A stretch of DNA of 64,000 nucleotides. Source: Cannabis sativa (Eukaryota > Streptophyta > Magnoliopsida > Rosales > Cannabaceae). Positions within the stretch are counted from its first letter, which is position 1; each line of letters begins with the position of its first letter. Shown piece after piece: positions 22,735 to 34,889 of this stretch. Under the pieces are notes generated by a model, which searched no databases, had not been told where the DNA came from, and saw nothing but the letters and a program-made list of their open reading frames with translations. The stretch is from NCBI RefSeq assembly GCF_029168945.1, contig NC_083603.1, positions 18,166,001-18,230,000 on the forward strand, read 5' to 3'. The translations under genes were made by a program, and so were the position numbers.

Positions 22735-24960
22735 TTTATTTAGGCCCAATTAGATTTGGGCTTATTCAATGAATAACAATTGTTTATTTTAAGGTTAAAT
22801 TCCTCTCTTTTGGGCCTTGTGTGAGAGTTGGGGGCCATAGAAGTGGGTACGACATACTGAACCCAGCTCCCCCTCACATGAACTACCCCAATTGTGAAGG
22901 CCCATTTGCCTTATTTAAATAATTGTATTAGGTTAATTATATTAGTCTAACCTAATTAAAATTGAATTAGCAACATAATTAACTTTTAAAATATATGAAA
23001 TTTATTTTTTCATGTAATATTTTAAAGTTAATTTTAGAAAAAATACTTAGTTAATGATATATTCTAGATAGTTTAGATAGTTATTTCTAGTACTAGTTAT
23101 TATTTCTAATATTAAATAGGAAAATATCATAGATTGTGAAATTAATTGTTTCCTAATTAATTTTGGTACAATCTAAGTTTAGTATATTTTCCTAGTATTA
23201 AACTAGAATTAATAATTAAGTTTCCTCTTGACTTAATTATTTATTTCTTGAATTTAATACATTTAATTAAATTGAAAATTTCAATATCTAAGTTGATTTT
23301 CATCATGATACTTTAATATTGTTATTTAATTAAAGTTGAAAATTATTTTAAGTTTGGAATCTTATTTCAGAATAACTTAAGTTTGAATAATTTTCAGAAT
23401 ATATTTTATTTTATTTTATTAATCATTTCCCAAAATTTCGAAATTGCATCACCTTGATGCAGAAATTTCGAATTTTATTTGAAAAATAGATTAAAGTTGA
23501 AAATTATTTATTTAATTTTGGACCAACTTAAATCAGTGACTTTTTCATTTGATGGTTAACTGAAATAAATGAACTAAAATATATAATAATTAGAAATTGA
23601 ATTAATTAGTCTATGAAAAGTCTAGATAGTTATTATCTGTTTTGCTTGAAGTATTTTTCTAGTGTATTTAATTAAATAGAAAATTAATATTTAAGTTGAT
23701 TTTTTAATCATGATACTTAAATATTTGAAATTTTTCTTAGATATTTAATTAAATAGGGAAATTATATTTTTTGTTGAAAATTAATTTTTATTAATTTTGG
23801 GCCAACATAAAATTAGAGTAATTTCCAAGATTTATTTTTTATTTTATTTTAAAGCATTTTCGAAATGCAATATATATTTATAGAAAATTAAATTTGAGTT
23901 GTAAATTAATTTAAATTAATTTTGAAACAACTTAAATTGAATAATTTTCTAAATATTTATGAAAATTATTACTAAGATGGAAATAATTCACGTTATTTTC
24001 GTAACCATCTAAGTATAATTTATAAATATTAAATTAAAATTTATATTTGGAATTTTTCATTCTAAATTGGAAATTTTAATTAAATAAATATATATTTAAA
24101 ATAAATGGATTAAAATAAATATTATTAGAAGAAAATACACCCTTCATTAAATAATGAGCTTTATTATTGTAAGGATATTCGATCTCCATTGTTGGTTTTA
24201 CATAGCTATTGTTTTAGTGAGTAATCCTCCCTAATGGAGGAACGTTCATTAGCAAGTTAGCACCGTTTAATCTCGAAAGATAAGTAATCTTGTAAGTTTT
24301 TTTTATATAGTTTATGATCACCCTAATGGTGGCGACTATATAAGACTTGCAAGAATATGAAACAATGGTGGAAGCTCATAAGATAGAATAGCCTTGACTC
24401 TCGCCTAAACGGGACAACGCGGATTCACATCTTGATCGAATAAAAGGTTGCTAGAATGTTTGACATTTTAGATGAGCTGACAACTCTATTCAATGGATGA
24501 TGGCTTTGACTCTCGCCTAAACGGGACACTGATATCAGTTTGTTGAAAACCTTGGAAATTATTTAGGATTGTATGTTTTAGTATTTTCACTTGTCATTCC
24601 TACTTGCTATATGCTTGATAATTTCTGAATTCTGTATGAATTTGTATTGAACCATGTTATTTTCTGTTATTAAATTGTAGTTTAATTTCGAATCTTCATT
24701 GTTGGTCTAACTTGATTTGTTTTTCTAATGAGATAAATCCCTAATGGATTTTCACCATTAGACTAACATAATAGTGTTAGATCTCGAAAGATAAATATTG
24801 CATACGCAAGGTCTAGCTGTTCATCACATGATGACACCTTAGACTAGTGTCTTACAATATGAAACAAGAAGATTGTATAAATAAGATTACTTTGACTCTC
24901 GCTAATCGGAGCATCGTTGGATTCTTATTTAAAACGAAATTATCCTAATTCCTCTTAGCT
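22735..24960 (+). ncRNA. Conserved structured leader of element 2
   Basis: It holds the same ordered helices as element 1. These are TAGGCCCAA/TTGGGCTTA (22741-22749/22756-22764, one G-U pair) and GGGCCTT/AAGGCCC (22812-22818/22897-22903), then CCTCC-CTAAT-GGAGG (24226-24240) with ATTAG at 24248. TATATAGT/ACTATATA (24304-24311/24335-24342) encloses CACC-CTAAT-GGTG. TCTCG/CGGGA occurs twice (24399-24414, 24511-24526). The second module has AAATCC-CTAAT-GGATTT (24735-24751) with ATTAG at 24757. No open frame spans the region. Confidence 0.5.
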
Positions 24961-25299
24961 TATTCATTTCGAATTAGCTTAATGACATATCATTGGATGA
25001 ATGGTCTATAAATCATATAAAGTCTTTTTTTCTCTAAATTATTTTCTATAAATCATTGGATGACACATATGATTATATTCCCGGAATTCTATCCAAAAAT
25101 GATATAAATCCTCAATCTTAGATATCTCCTACTTGTATAGGCAAATCATAGAGTTAGATTAGTAGTGGTGGTCCAAGAGAGAATTACTAATTATACAGTT
25201 ACACTTTCACAAGTGTTTCATAACCATTTTCTAGCAATGGATTTAAACTGTATGAGTTTAGTATTCTGTGACCTGAATCCACTTGCACTATTCTAAGAA

Positions 25300-27268
25300 C
25301 TCTTTGATGTAACTAAAATAAGTCATCAAAAGATACAACCACATATTTTATAAATCTATGGCATTTGTATCTTGTTCATAGTGGTTTTGACAAGATCATT
25401 CTCTGCAAAGAGTTAATATGCCTATATCCACTGAAAGTAAGTTCATCTCATTCGCAGATGGATGTACATTCAGTGGTGGATATGAGTCCTCGTTGTATTC
25501 TTAAAACGATCACTCTAGATTTTACCTTATACAAAAGAAATTTGAAATGTTTGAAAAATTTCATGAATTTCTAGTAGTGGTGAAGGTAAGTGGTTAAAGA
25601 TCTTGCGAACTGATAGGGGTGGAGAAAAAGTTAGTAGATATGCAGTTCAAAGATCATTAATTTGATTTTGAATTATATCCAAACTTACCTCCCCAGAAAT
25701 TCGAGGTGCATATTGATGATTAGTTACTAGTCGTTGCCTAAATCCTTCTATGGTAATAAAATTTCAGAATGATGTAATGGTTGTATACTTAATGTAAATC
25801 ATTACTAGATTCATGGATGACCTAATTGAAATCTTAAGAAAAGCTAGAACTGCTAACCCTGGTTTGCATGTTTGTTAGCTATTCTAAGTGATTAGGGGTG
25901 GAACATCCCATAGTCATTAGATAAGAAAGTGTTTGTTTAAACAAATACCACTTTTTCTAAGAAAATGACTAAGTCTGAAAATAAAGTAGCAAATAAAGGA
26001 GATATTTTTTCTTGATTCCAAAAGTGTTCTATCATCTTATTTTACAAGATGATCCCACTGCCTCTGTTGTCTTAACACAACTGAAGAGGTCTATACCATT
26101 TAGTTTTCTTTGACATAGTTCACGGTACCTTGTTGTAGTGGGAGAGTTTCTAGGAACTCATCTTCTTATAACTTGGAAGACACTAGTGATTAAAATCCAT
26201 TGTGAGTATAAACAAGTAATGAATTGTCAAGATAAGAAACTAAGAAGAAAGCCAAGAGAACTATGGTTTGATCCATTCACATGGAGTAACCTAAAGTTTT
26301 CTATTACAAGGACATGAAAGGAAATTTTCGTTCATAAGTCTATTCAATGGACTTAACAAAAATTCCTGTTCCTAGTATTATAGGTATGAGTTTATCTAAA
26401 CCTATGGCTTGTGGTATACCTGGTAATTACTTACTCTAATGCAAGCAACTTACTTTAGTAAGATGCTGGAGCATTTTCTTTCCAATGGAAATCTATAGAA
26501 GCTTCACAACTTCTAAGCATAGATTTTATTTATCTAAGGAAAAGTCTCAACTATTCCAGAAAAGATAAAGCCATGAAAGAATTTCTTGAATCAACAGTGA
26601 GAGGTCTCAGATATGCTTTAGTATGCCTTAGACCAGACTCCTGTTGTTGAGTGGGAGTAATGAGTAGGTATCAGATTAATCCAGGAGAGGAACATTGGAA
26701 GACAATCAAGTAAATCTTAAGATTAAGAAGAGGAACTATATGTTAGTCAATAAGGGTGGTTTTGAAACTCTTAGACTACACAACATCAGATTTCGAGACT
26801 TGCCTGTGTGCTAGAAAGTCAGCTGATGAGATGGTGATTACTTTGGGGGTGGAGTAGTGATTTTGGAGAAGTGTAAAAACCTATCTGAAATCTCTTAGTC
26901 TACCAGAGAGAGACTGAATGTTAAAAGTTGCAGGAAAGATACTTATTCAGTCTAAGGAAAGTTCTATACATTTGTGGCAGTGTTCCAACTTGCCTTAACT
27001 ACTAGGGTTACTTCCTGTATAACGAAAGAGTAGTTGCCCAAAAGTATAGAATCCAGTATCCCAAAAGAGTAGACATATAGAGAGGAATTTCACATTATCA
27101 AGGATTTTGTGATTAAGGAAGAGTAATGGTGGAGAAGAGGTTGTGTTTAATTCAACCTATCAGATCCTATTACGAGGAGTATACTACTATTACACTTGAT
27201 TGGTATATCAAGGTGTTAATGATTATTTGAAATTCACTTTTTGTTTTATATTAGTGCAAGTGGGAGTT
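25300..27268 (+). pseudogene. Decayed copia pol in element 2
   Basis: The layout matches element 1: KILRTDRGGE (integrase) at about 25597-25626 and the RNase H signature MSRYQINPGEEHWKTIK near 26660-26710. Frames shift between these islands and stops are frequent. The polypurine tract AGTGGGAGTT ends at 27268. The shared decay with element 1 (same islands kept, same parts missing) shows that both descend from an already defective parent. Confidence 0.8.
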
Positions 27269-29192
27269 TGTTGGGTTTTATGCCCTAAATAAAACTCATT
27301 TCATACAATCAGATTTACTTATTAATAAAGATCAGAAATAACATTTTATGTTGCATGGTTCACATGATTTATTTCATGATTATATGTGTATATAATGTAT
27401 GAATTCTTTTTAAGTCCAGAACATATGAGTTGGTTAAAGATTATAGTGTTGTCAGCATAGTGGAATATAATCTTTATTATATGTTCAAAAGTTGATTCCC
27501 TGATTTGTCAGAACACTGGATTTAGACTGACATGGTATAATCAGCGATAGGTATTCTTACACCTTGGAAAAGTGTTATGTCCTTTCCAGGACATTGGCAA
27601 AGTTTACCAGTATCGGATGCATGGAGTATGCATTGGAATGGACCGATATTGAACTTTGAATTAGATTTTGAAACTTACCGTAAACATCTATTCAATTCAA
27701 TATCATAAGTTGATCCTAGATCACATGATCGAAATCCTGATATGGTTAGGCTCAATTTCAAGAGTATTACTCGTGTTCTTTGATTTGTTAGTTAAGCCCA
27801 GTTTTGTATCAGGGTAATACGTACATTTTGGGAACACAGTAATACAATTGAGTGGGGGAGCGCTAACATAAATATGGAATCTATAGCTTCTATTTGGCAA
27901 ATAGAAGTAAAGGATGATTTCCTTCGAGCTTAACCAAACGAAGATAAATGGTGGAGATCTCATTTCACTTAGGTGAAATATCATTTATACAGGGTTAAGT
28001 GTTTTAAGGATAAAATACATTGTAGGGTGTTACGGTAATTTAATCCCGTACGGTTGTAAATCATCTATATAGAGGATCATTGATCACATTAGGGTTATAA
28101 CAATGGATAACTAATGACGTGTCTATATCGTGGAACATATAGAGCGTTTCTATATGACTGAGAGTGCAATTCCAAGTTCTAAGTGTGGATTCAATGAGGA
28201 ATTAATAAGTTAGGGAATTTACTTGGTAAATTCGGTTCGACTTATTGGAAGCTCGGTTATATAGACCCATGGTCCCCATACTAGTTGAGGCCATACTGCT
28301 TGTAAGACTCAGTTAATTGATTTTAATTAATCAATTATAATTCTAAAAGTTAGACTATGTCTACTTTATGAATTCTCACAGTTTAAGGATGAAATCGTAA
28401 ATAAAAGGGTTTCTAGGTTTAATTATTAATTAAGAGACTTTGTATGTCTAATTAATAATTATTTTAAATGACAATATTATTTAATAATCTATTTTAGTTA
28501 TTAAATAATTAGTTTTGGCATTTAAATGATTAGAATTGGAAAAATGGCATTTTTGGAGAAATAGAAATAAAATTGAGGAAACTGCAAAATCCAAGTGAGG
28601 CCCATATTCCCTCTATGGCCGAAGCACTCCCTTTGTGTTTCCCAATTATTATTTTATTTTTTAATTGTCATGTAATTGCTAATCAAAGCCTAGCTATAAT
28701 AGGAAAGTGGTGAATCACACTAAATAAGGCAGTTAATCAATTACACAGTAAAAGAGGAAACTGTTTTATTTGGAAAGTTGTGCTCTCCCTTCTCCCTATA
28801 TATAGCAGCCCTTGTTCTCTTCTCTTGCACATCATATGAACCATGAGCCACGAAATTGAGAGAGAAAAATAGAGAGAAATTTCGAAATCCTTGTGAGATG
28901 AGTAGTGCCCACACACATCAAGTGGTATCTCAATCATAGTATGGAAGACTATGGAATTTCTGCATCAAAGAAGGAGAAAAGAAGATCCAGGTTCAGATCT
29001 TGGTGATGCTCGCTACGTAAAGGAATCAAGGGCTAGAGATCTGAACGGAAGGAGTCATATTATTCCGCTGCACCCACTGTAAGGTTTTCTAACTTTATAT
29101 GTGTTTATTTTCATTGTTTTAGAATTCATATTAGGTTGTTAATCCAACATACTTGTTAGTAAATCTAGATCCTGGTAAAATAATTTCCAACA
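27269..29192 (+). repeat. 3' LTR of copia-type element 2
   Basis: A 1924-bp LTR, TGTTGGG to TCCAACA, followed by the CAATC duplication and then by the LINE sequence that continues from 19129. Confidence 0.92.
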
Positions 29193-29300
29193 CAATCAAC
29201 ATGTTCCAGCCCCATTTTTCTAGAAAGGCCGGTTCATTTCTCTAGTTTTCTGGAAATAAAGTCCCCAATGAGATTTGGGTAGGCATAACTTGTCCCTAGT
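29193..29300 (-). mobile_element. L1 LINE, middle segment between two LTR elements
   Basis: This fragment of about 100 bp is the LINE sequence left between copia-type element 2 and the Tat element. Its minus-strand frame (DKLCLPKSHWG, then FLEKWGWNML) is the typical region after LINE reverse transcriptase. It runs on in frame into 19129 on one side and from 54188 on the other once the target duplications are collapsed. Confidence 0.8.
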
Positions 29301-30358
29301 TGTTAACGCATATTTTCGTTAACCAAAATATGAGCCAAATAGTGATAATCTCACACAGAAAATAAAAACAGTAAAGGAAAATGTATGAACACAAAGGATT
29401 TTCTACGTTGTTTTGTAGTTAAAATTCTGCATAGTCCACGAGTCAATCTTATTAGATTTCTGATGGTTCTTTAGGACCTTTTTCTCTTATGATTTTTTCA
29501 TCCCTTTTTTAATCTAACTTGCCACTATCTATAATCACATAGTAGGCCGTTAATTACAAGGTTGACTGTAATCTTTACAATGTTTATCCCCTGAAATCGT
29601 GGGAATTGATTACATATCACGTAGTACAAATGCGACTATTATTTGAATATCACACAGCTGTAATTTATCTGCTTTTACTGGGTCAAAATGATCGTGTGTT
29701 TAAACACGTCTTAAATCGAAGCGTTCTAGGATGTCTCGATAGGAACTTGGTTCCAATGACCTTGATAGCGAGCTGGAGTTTTCTCCCCTATCTTTCCCAG
29801 GTCGATGATGTACACCTTGTTGCTTCTTTGTTTGAAGGCTTAACGCTTTATTTTGACAATCACAATTCTTATTAACAGAGAGTATCTCAGTAGTAATTTG
29901 AATGTCAGCTTCTGACTCGCCAAGACTATAAGTCTCACTGAAAGATGTCTGAAGTTAATTGGTAAAAGTAATAGGAATGCGCCTTCCTATAGCGAGATAT
30001 GCGCCTCGCTTATTAGGTCTTGAATCCACTCGACTGTTATACTTAGTTTGTACATTATACGCTAAGTGTTTTCACAGTCAATACGCGTCGATTTTTGTCT
30101 TCCCAGTTATAAAGAAGTTGATGTCTCGCCTTATGCATTCATTGCAGTATGGTGTCTCGTTAATACCTGAGGCAACAATTTTTATATCTTTACCTCGCAT
30201 AAGACCCTATAGTCAGCGAGTTGCAAGTATACTCTGTTACTTCCGCATTTAATGAGTTATTCCATTAGAAGTGATTACCGTTCCACGCATTGATCCATAT
30301 TCCCCTTAATTTGACACGTGTCCTCTACTGAAATGGTAGCTGAATTTTGGGTATAACA
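29301..30358 (-). repeat. 3' LTR of the Tat element
   Basis: The 1058-bp LTR has plus-strand ends TGTTAACGCA and GGGTATAACA. It matches 53182-54182 except for scattered substitutions and a block near 30083-30142 missing from the other copy. Small frames in both LTRs are not genes. Confidence 0.88.
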
Positions 30359-30569
30359 ATTGCCCATTAAAAAGTTCTTTTTAGTAACAAGTGCTTTTTA
30401 ATAATTACGGAGGGCATTTTCGTCACAATCCCTCTTGGAAAAATGCATCCTTTGATTTTAGCGGTTGTACGGTTTCAAGGGTCATTATTAGTACCGTCTT
30501 TTCATCTTCTGCCTCACTCCCCACCGTCGGATTTCCCAACCTTTGGCCTTTCCATTACTGGATTTTGAG

Positions 30570-30576
30570 TATAAAA
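30570..30576 (+). promoter_or_regulatory. TATA box of an antisense unit in the Tat element
   Basis: TATAAAA on the plus strand lies about 90 bp before the ATG at 30663, antisense to the element. Its position just after the 3' LTR suggests a separate antisense promoter. Confidence 0.4.
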
Positions 30577-30662
30577 TGGTGGTTTGGGTCTGTCATATTC
30601 CATAAACTCCTAATTTTTGGTAAGTTTCATCCACAAAATTGGGTTGTCATTCTCTTGCTAAG

Positions 30663-30878
30663 ATGTCCCATCCAAGTTCAGAAACTTATTCCTCAAAACT
30701 CAAAACACCAGAATATATCAACCACTTTTCCTCTTCATACGTTCCCAAAAACTTCAAGCCTCAATTTGAATTGGAAACGAAGGATTCTAAGACTAAAGAG
30801 CTTCTGATCAATCTAAAAGCATGGGGATGCAGTCAATCGTTACGGGCGAATCTAAAAGCAAATGGTGGTCTGATCTAG
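30663..30878 (+). CDS. Small antisense ORF in the Tat element, unknown function
   Basis: A 71-residue frame starts at the first ATG (MSHPSSETYSSK...) downstream of the TATA box and ends at TAG 30878. It is hydrophilic, rich in lysine and serine, and has no motif I recognise. Tat-lineage elements in other plants are known to carry antisense ORFs in this position, some with a plant mobile domain. I cannot show that domain here, and this may be the first exon or a truncated remnant. TTTCTACAG at 30922-30930 looks like a splice acceptor, which would fit an intron from about 30865. Confidence 0.4.
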   Translation: MSHPSSETYSSKLKTPEYINHFSSSYVPKNFKPQFELETKDSKTKELLINLKAWGCSQSLRANLKANGGLI

Positions 30879-31752
30879 ATTATCATATATTTTTTGTTGC
30901 TCCATTGATCTTTTATTTCTGTTTCTACAGGAATGGACATAGAATTTGAGAGCAAGTTCAAGCTGACAAGGAATCTAGGAAGAAGATAATCCCAGTAGGC
31001 AGGGTCATGGATTCTACTAAAGAACCCAACTGGCCCAAGCCCCAAGCTTGCACAAGAAGACCTTTGGACCAACCACTCTTTGGTGTTGAAAAATTTCTTG
31101 AGACTGGGAATGAGGTCTTGGCTGCAGGAAATGGGATCTTCTGATGTGGAGAATAAGATCTATGCAAAGGTCGAGACCTTTTACGTGTAGACGGTCTTTC
31201 TCGAGCTATGTGTAAACGGTCTTTCTCGAGTTCATCAAACCCCCATGAATAACCTTGTATTCTTTGTTTAGGAAAATGGCTTAATGGTTTGCCCGTAGTG
31301 GCATTTTTGTAAAGACAAGTTTGTAAACCAACTTGGATTTTCTCTTATCTTAAATTTCTTGTACTCTTTTTGTTCGAACTTAATATAATTGCGTTTGCTT
31401 GCATTTTTATTCACAATGTAAAAAACTATATTTTGATCAAATGTAAAGTACTTTTGGATTTTTCCATTGCTCGTAATCTTCTTATTTAAGTAATTAGCTA
31501 TCTACCAAACTTTTTGATTTTCGAGTAGTTGTCAATTCTGCCTTAAGCAAACTTGAATATACTTTTAATAATTTTATCACTTTGTATATTTTTAATTGCT
31601 CGTATGAATAGTTAGATTATCTATCCATTTACTAGGTTTAAGTACTTTTGCCAATACGTCTCGATGTCTCGTTTAGTACTTTCCTATCTTGCGGAACCGT
31701 TAATATTCAGCTTTATACGCGAGTTATGAGTTAAATCTCATTTATAACTTTT

Positions 31753-31940
31753 GATTTTCCTTTCCTGTCAGATAGGTTTTTAATCAAAAATTATAGTTGT
31801 TTGATCCCTTTCTCGTCAAAAAGGTTTGATCAGGAAGCTATAACAATTCGACCCATCTTTCATCAAAAAGGTTTAGTCAGGTAGTTATAACAGTTCGACT
31901 CCTCTTTCATCAAAAAATTTTAGTCGAGAACCTTTTTTAA
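31753..31940. repeat. 47-bp tandem repeat, about four copies
   Basis: TCAAAAAGGTTT recurs at 31816 and 31863, with TCAAAAAATTTT at 31910, spaced 47 bp. A degenerate first unit (TCAGATAGGTTT) lies at 31768. Repeats in this part of Tat elements are a known source of satellite DNA. Confidence 0.75.
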
Positions 31941-32154
31941 AAGATTCAATGTTTTTATTTTTTTATTTTTGAAGTGGTGGGTTTGCATTATATCATGTAT
32001 TTCCAAATGAATTTTGGTTAATCATACACAAATGCCCCTTAAGTAATTTTAAAGAGTAGAGCTTTGCAATTACTTAAATAATAGAAATGATTCTCTTTAT
32101 TCATAACTGAAGTCAAACTATTACATCAACAATGTGAGTTACATCATTTATTTA

Positions 32155-32384
32155 CTAGTAATAGGGTCGCAAATGTTCTACGTTCCAGTAGTTCATTATT
32201 AGCGAGCCAATGAGTCGAGCCAATTTATAAACTCCAATTCCAACTACTGCATCGATTACATATGGACCCTCCCAGTTCGGGTTGAACACTCCTGCAGATG
32301 CATCCCTCGCGTTTGCAAATACCCGCCTTAGCACCATGTCTCTAACATTGAATAGTCTTTTCTTGACATTTTTGTTGAAATATC
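32155..32384 (-). pseudogene. Tat integrase C-terminal end
   Basis: The minus-strand frame gives VLRRVFANARDASAGVF, then NPNWEGPYVIDAV and WNVEHLRPYY. This is the conserved C-terminal end of plant Ty3/gypsy integrases. It is cut off upstream by copia-type element 3; the rest of the integrase resumes at 41687. Confidence 0.85.
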
Positions 32385-34306
32385 TATTGGGTTTTGTGCT
32401 TTAAATAAAACCCATTACAATCTGATTAGTTATCAATTTAGAATTTTGAAGTGATTTATGTTAACATGTATTTTTCATGTTAATGGTTTAATATATATGC
32501 ACAAAATCAGTTAAGTCCAAAACATATATTTATTCAAAATTAGAGTATTGTCAACACAGTGGAATGTGATTGTGATTATATGATTCAAAAGATTAAGTCC
32601 CTGTTCATTAGTGTTTTGGATTTACACTGATGTGATAATCAGCGATGAAGTGTACTTACACTTGGAGTAAGTGTTATGTTCTTTCCAGGACATTGGTAAA
32701 GTATACTAGTTTCGAATGTATGGAGTATACATTGGACTGGACCGATATTGAACATGATCAAAGATATTATAAACTTACCGTTGTATCTTTCCAAGTCAAT
32801 ATCAGAAGTTGATCTTAGATTAAAAGAATCTAAATCCTGATATGCTTAGGCTCAATCTCAGGAGTGCTATTCATGTTCTTTGATTTATTAGTTAAACCTA
32901 CTTTTAGGTCAGGGTGATACGTATATTTTGGGAACATGATAGTATGATTGAGTGGGAGCGCTGAACATAAATATGGAATCTATAGCTTCTACTGGTGTAT
33001 AGAAGTCAAGTGATGATTCCCTTCGAGCTTAGTTAAATAAAAGTAAATGGATAAGCTCTTGTTTCAGTGACTATATATATTAGATCACTAAAACATCATT
33101 TACAGGTAACTAAGTGTTTTAAGGGGCCAAATACATTGAGGGGTAGAAACGGTAAATTTATCCCATCTCGATGTAAATCATCTATATAGAGAATCTTTAA
33201 TCACATTAAGATTATAACAATGGTTAAATGAGATAGCATATCTATAACGTGGAACATATAATATGCTCTATATAAGTCTGAGAGTGCAATTCCAAGTTCT
33301 AACAGTGGATTCAACAAGGAATTAATAAGTTAGAGATTTACTTGGTAAATTTGGTTCAACTTATTGGAAGCTCAGCAATATAGATCCATGGTTCCCATTC
33401 TAGTTGAGACCATACTGTTTGTAAGACTCTATAATTGATTTATGATTAATCAATTATAATTCTAAAAGTTAGACTATGTCTAATTTGAGAATTCTCACTA
33501 AGTAAGGATGAAATTGTAAAGAAAAGGGTTTCTAGGTTTTTTTATTAATTAAGAGACTTTGTATATCTAATTAATAATTATATTAAATGATAATATTATT
33601 TAATAATCTATTTTAGTTATTAAATAATTAGTTTTGGCATTTAAATGGTTAGAATTAGAAAAATGCCATTTTTAGGAAAATAGAAATAAAATTGTGGAAA
33701 CTGGAAAACCCAAGTGAGGCCCAAGTCACACCTATGGCCGGCCACTATTGTGTGTTTCTCAATTATTATTTTCAATTTTTTAATTGGCAAGTAATTGCTA
33801 ACCTAAACCTAGCAGCTATTTATACATGGAAAGTGGTGGATCACACCAAATTAGGAAGTTAATCAATTACTCAGTAAAAGAGGAAACTGTTTATTTTGGA
33901 AAGTTGAGCTTCCCTTTTCCCTATATATAGCAGCCCTCCTCTCTTCCTCATGGATGAATCATAACACACGAAATTCAGAGAGCAAAAGAGAGAGAGAATT
34001 CGAAATCCTTTGTGAGAGAGAAGTGCCCACACACAGCAAACAGTACCTTAATCATAGATTGGAAGACTGTGAAGGATCACATCCATCTGAAGAACATTCG
34101 GGCTCAGATCTTGATTATACTATGCGACAGACAGGAATCAAGGGTTAGAGATCTGAGTGGAAGGAGACACATTATTCTGCTACCGTCTCTGTAAGGTTTC
34201 TTAACTTTTTATGTGTTTTGTTTATCGTTTTAGAAGTTCATATTTAGGTTGTTAAATCAACATACTTGTGAGTAGATCTAAGTTCCTGGTAAAATAAATT
34301 CCAACA
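32385..34306 (+). repeat. 5' LTR of copia-type element 3
   Basis: A 1922-bp LTR ending CCAACA. The first dinucleotide is TA instead of TG. A TATATATAG box lies near 33921-33930. Confidence 0.9.
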
Positions 34307-34308
34307 AC

Positions 34309-34325
34309 TGGCACCAGAGCCATGG
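34309..34325 (+). promoter_or_regulatory. Primer-binding site of element 3
   Basis: TGGCACCAGAGCCATGG starts two bases after the LTR. It is diverged from TGGTATCAGAGC. Confidence 0.75.
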
Positions 34326-34889
34326 TAATTGATTTTCTTGCAAGAAATTTGGACTTAAAACGATTTGTTTGTGATTTGGATGGTATCATTGTGTGTTATA
34401 TTGATGTTTGAAATGATATTTAGGTTACTTGAAACCTAATTTTTTCAAAATTGTAGGTTTAATTTTAAATATTATTTTATTTCATTTTAAAAACCGAAAA
34501 TATTTTTTCTTTTATTATTTTCGAAATATATTTAATATTTTAAAATTAAATAAATCCTACATCCAACTATCCAAATCTAACTGTTGGCAGGAGTATGTGT
34601 TTAGATTGTTTGTAAGTTTTTTCTAAAACCTATTATTGCTTGATCTAAATTGCCATGGTTAACTTGTTGACAGATCCAATGATTTGATTTTAACCCATGG
34701 TTCAATTGTCAATAGGTCAAGTAAATAATTTGTAACAGGTAAATTTTACATTCTTCTTTCATCTGTATATGACCTAGTAACATGATAGGGTCCATCAAAA
34801 TTTGTGTGCCTGTGTGAGCCTATATGTTTATTTTATTATAGATGCATATAGGTTGTTGCTAAATAAAATGTCACACCCTGATAGATTTT

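Larger units (their letters stand above)
19130..29192 (+). mobile_element. Copia-type LTR element 2, non-autonomous (10.1 kb)
   Basis: A complete element with two LTRs of 1924 bp each and target duplication CAATC (19125-19129 and 29193-29197). It is inserted in the L1 LINE. The LTRs differ at about 18 positions by eye (near 1%). Its architecture equals that of element 1: leader with conserved helices, then decayed copia pol, and no intact gag. It differs by a GC-rich hairpin island at 21331-21556. LTR sequence is clearly related to elements 1 and 3 but diverged. Confidence 0.92.
30359..32150 (-). other. 3' noncoding region of the Tat element
   Basis: This stretch between integrase and the 3' LTR has no minus-strand coding. 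It carries the plus-strand TATA box and small ORF at 30570-30878, and a repeated GGTCTTTCTCGAG word (31189 and 31217). A 47-bp tandem repeat lies at 31753-31940. Long, variable 3' regions with tandem repeats are known from Tat-lineage elements. Confidence 0.6.

Noticed and set aside
30391..30807. 138-codon plus-strand frame in the Tat 3' region
   Set aside because: It covers the TATA box and begins well before the likely transcript start. It has no recognisable motif and overlaps the better-placed 71-codon frame in another phase.
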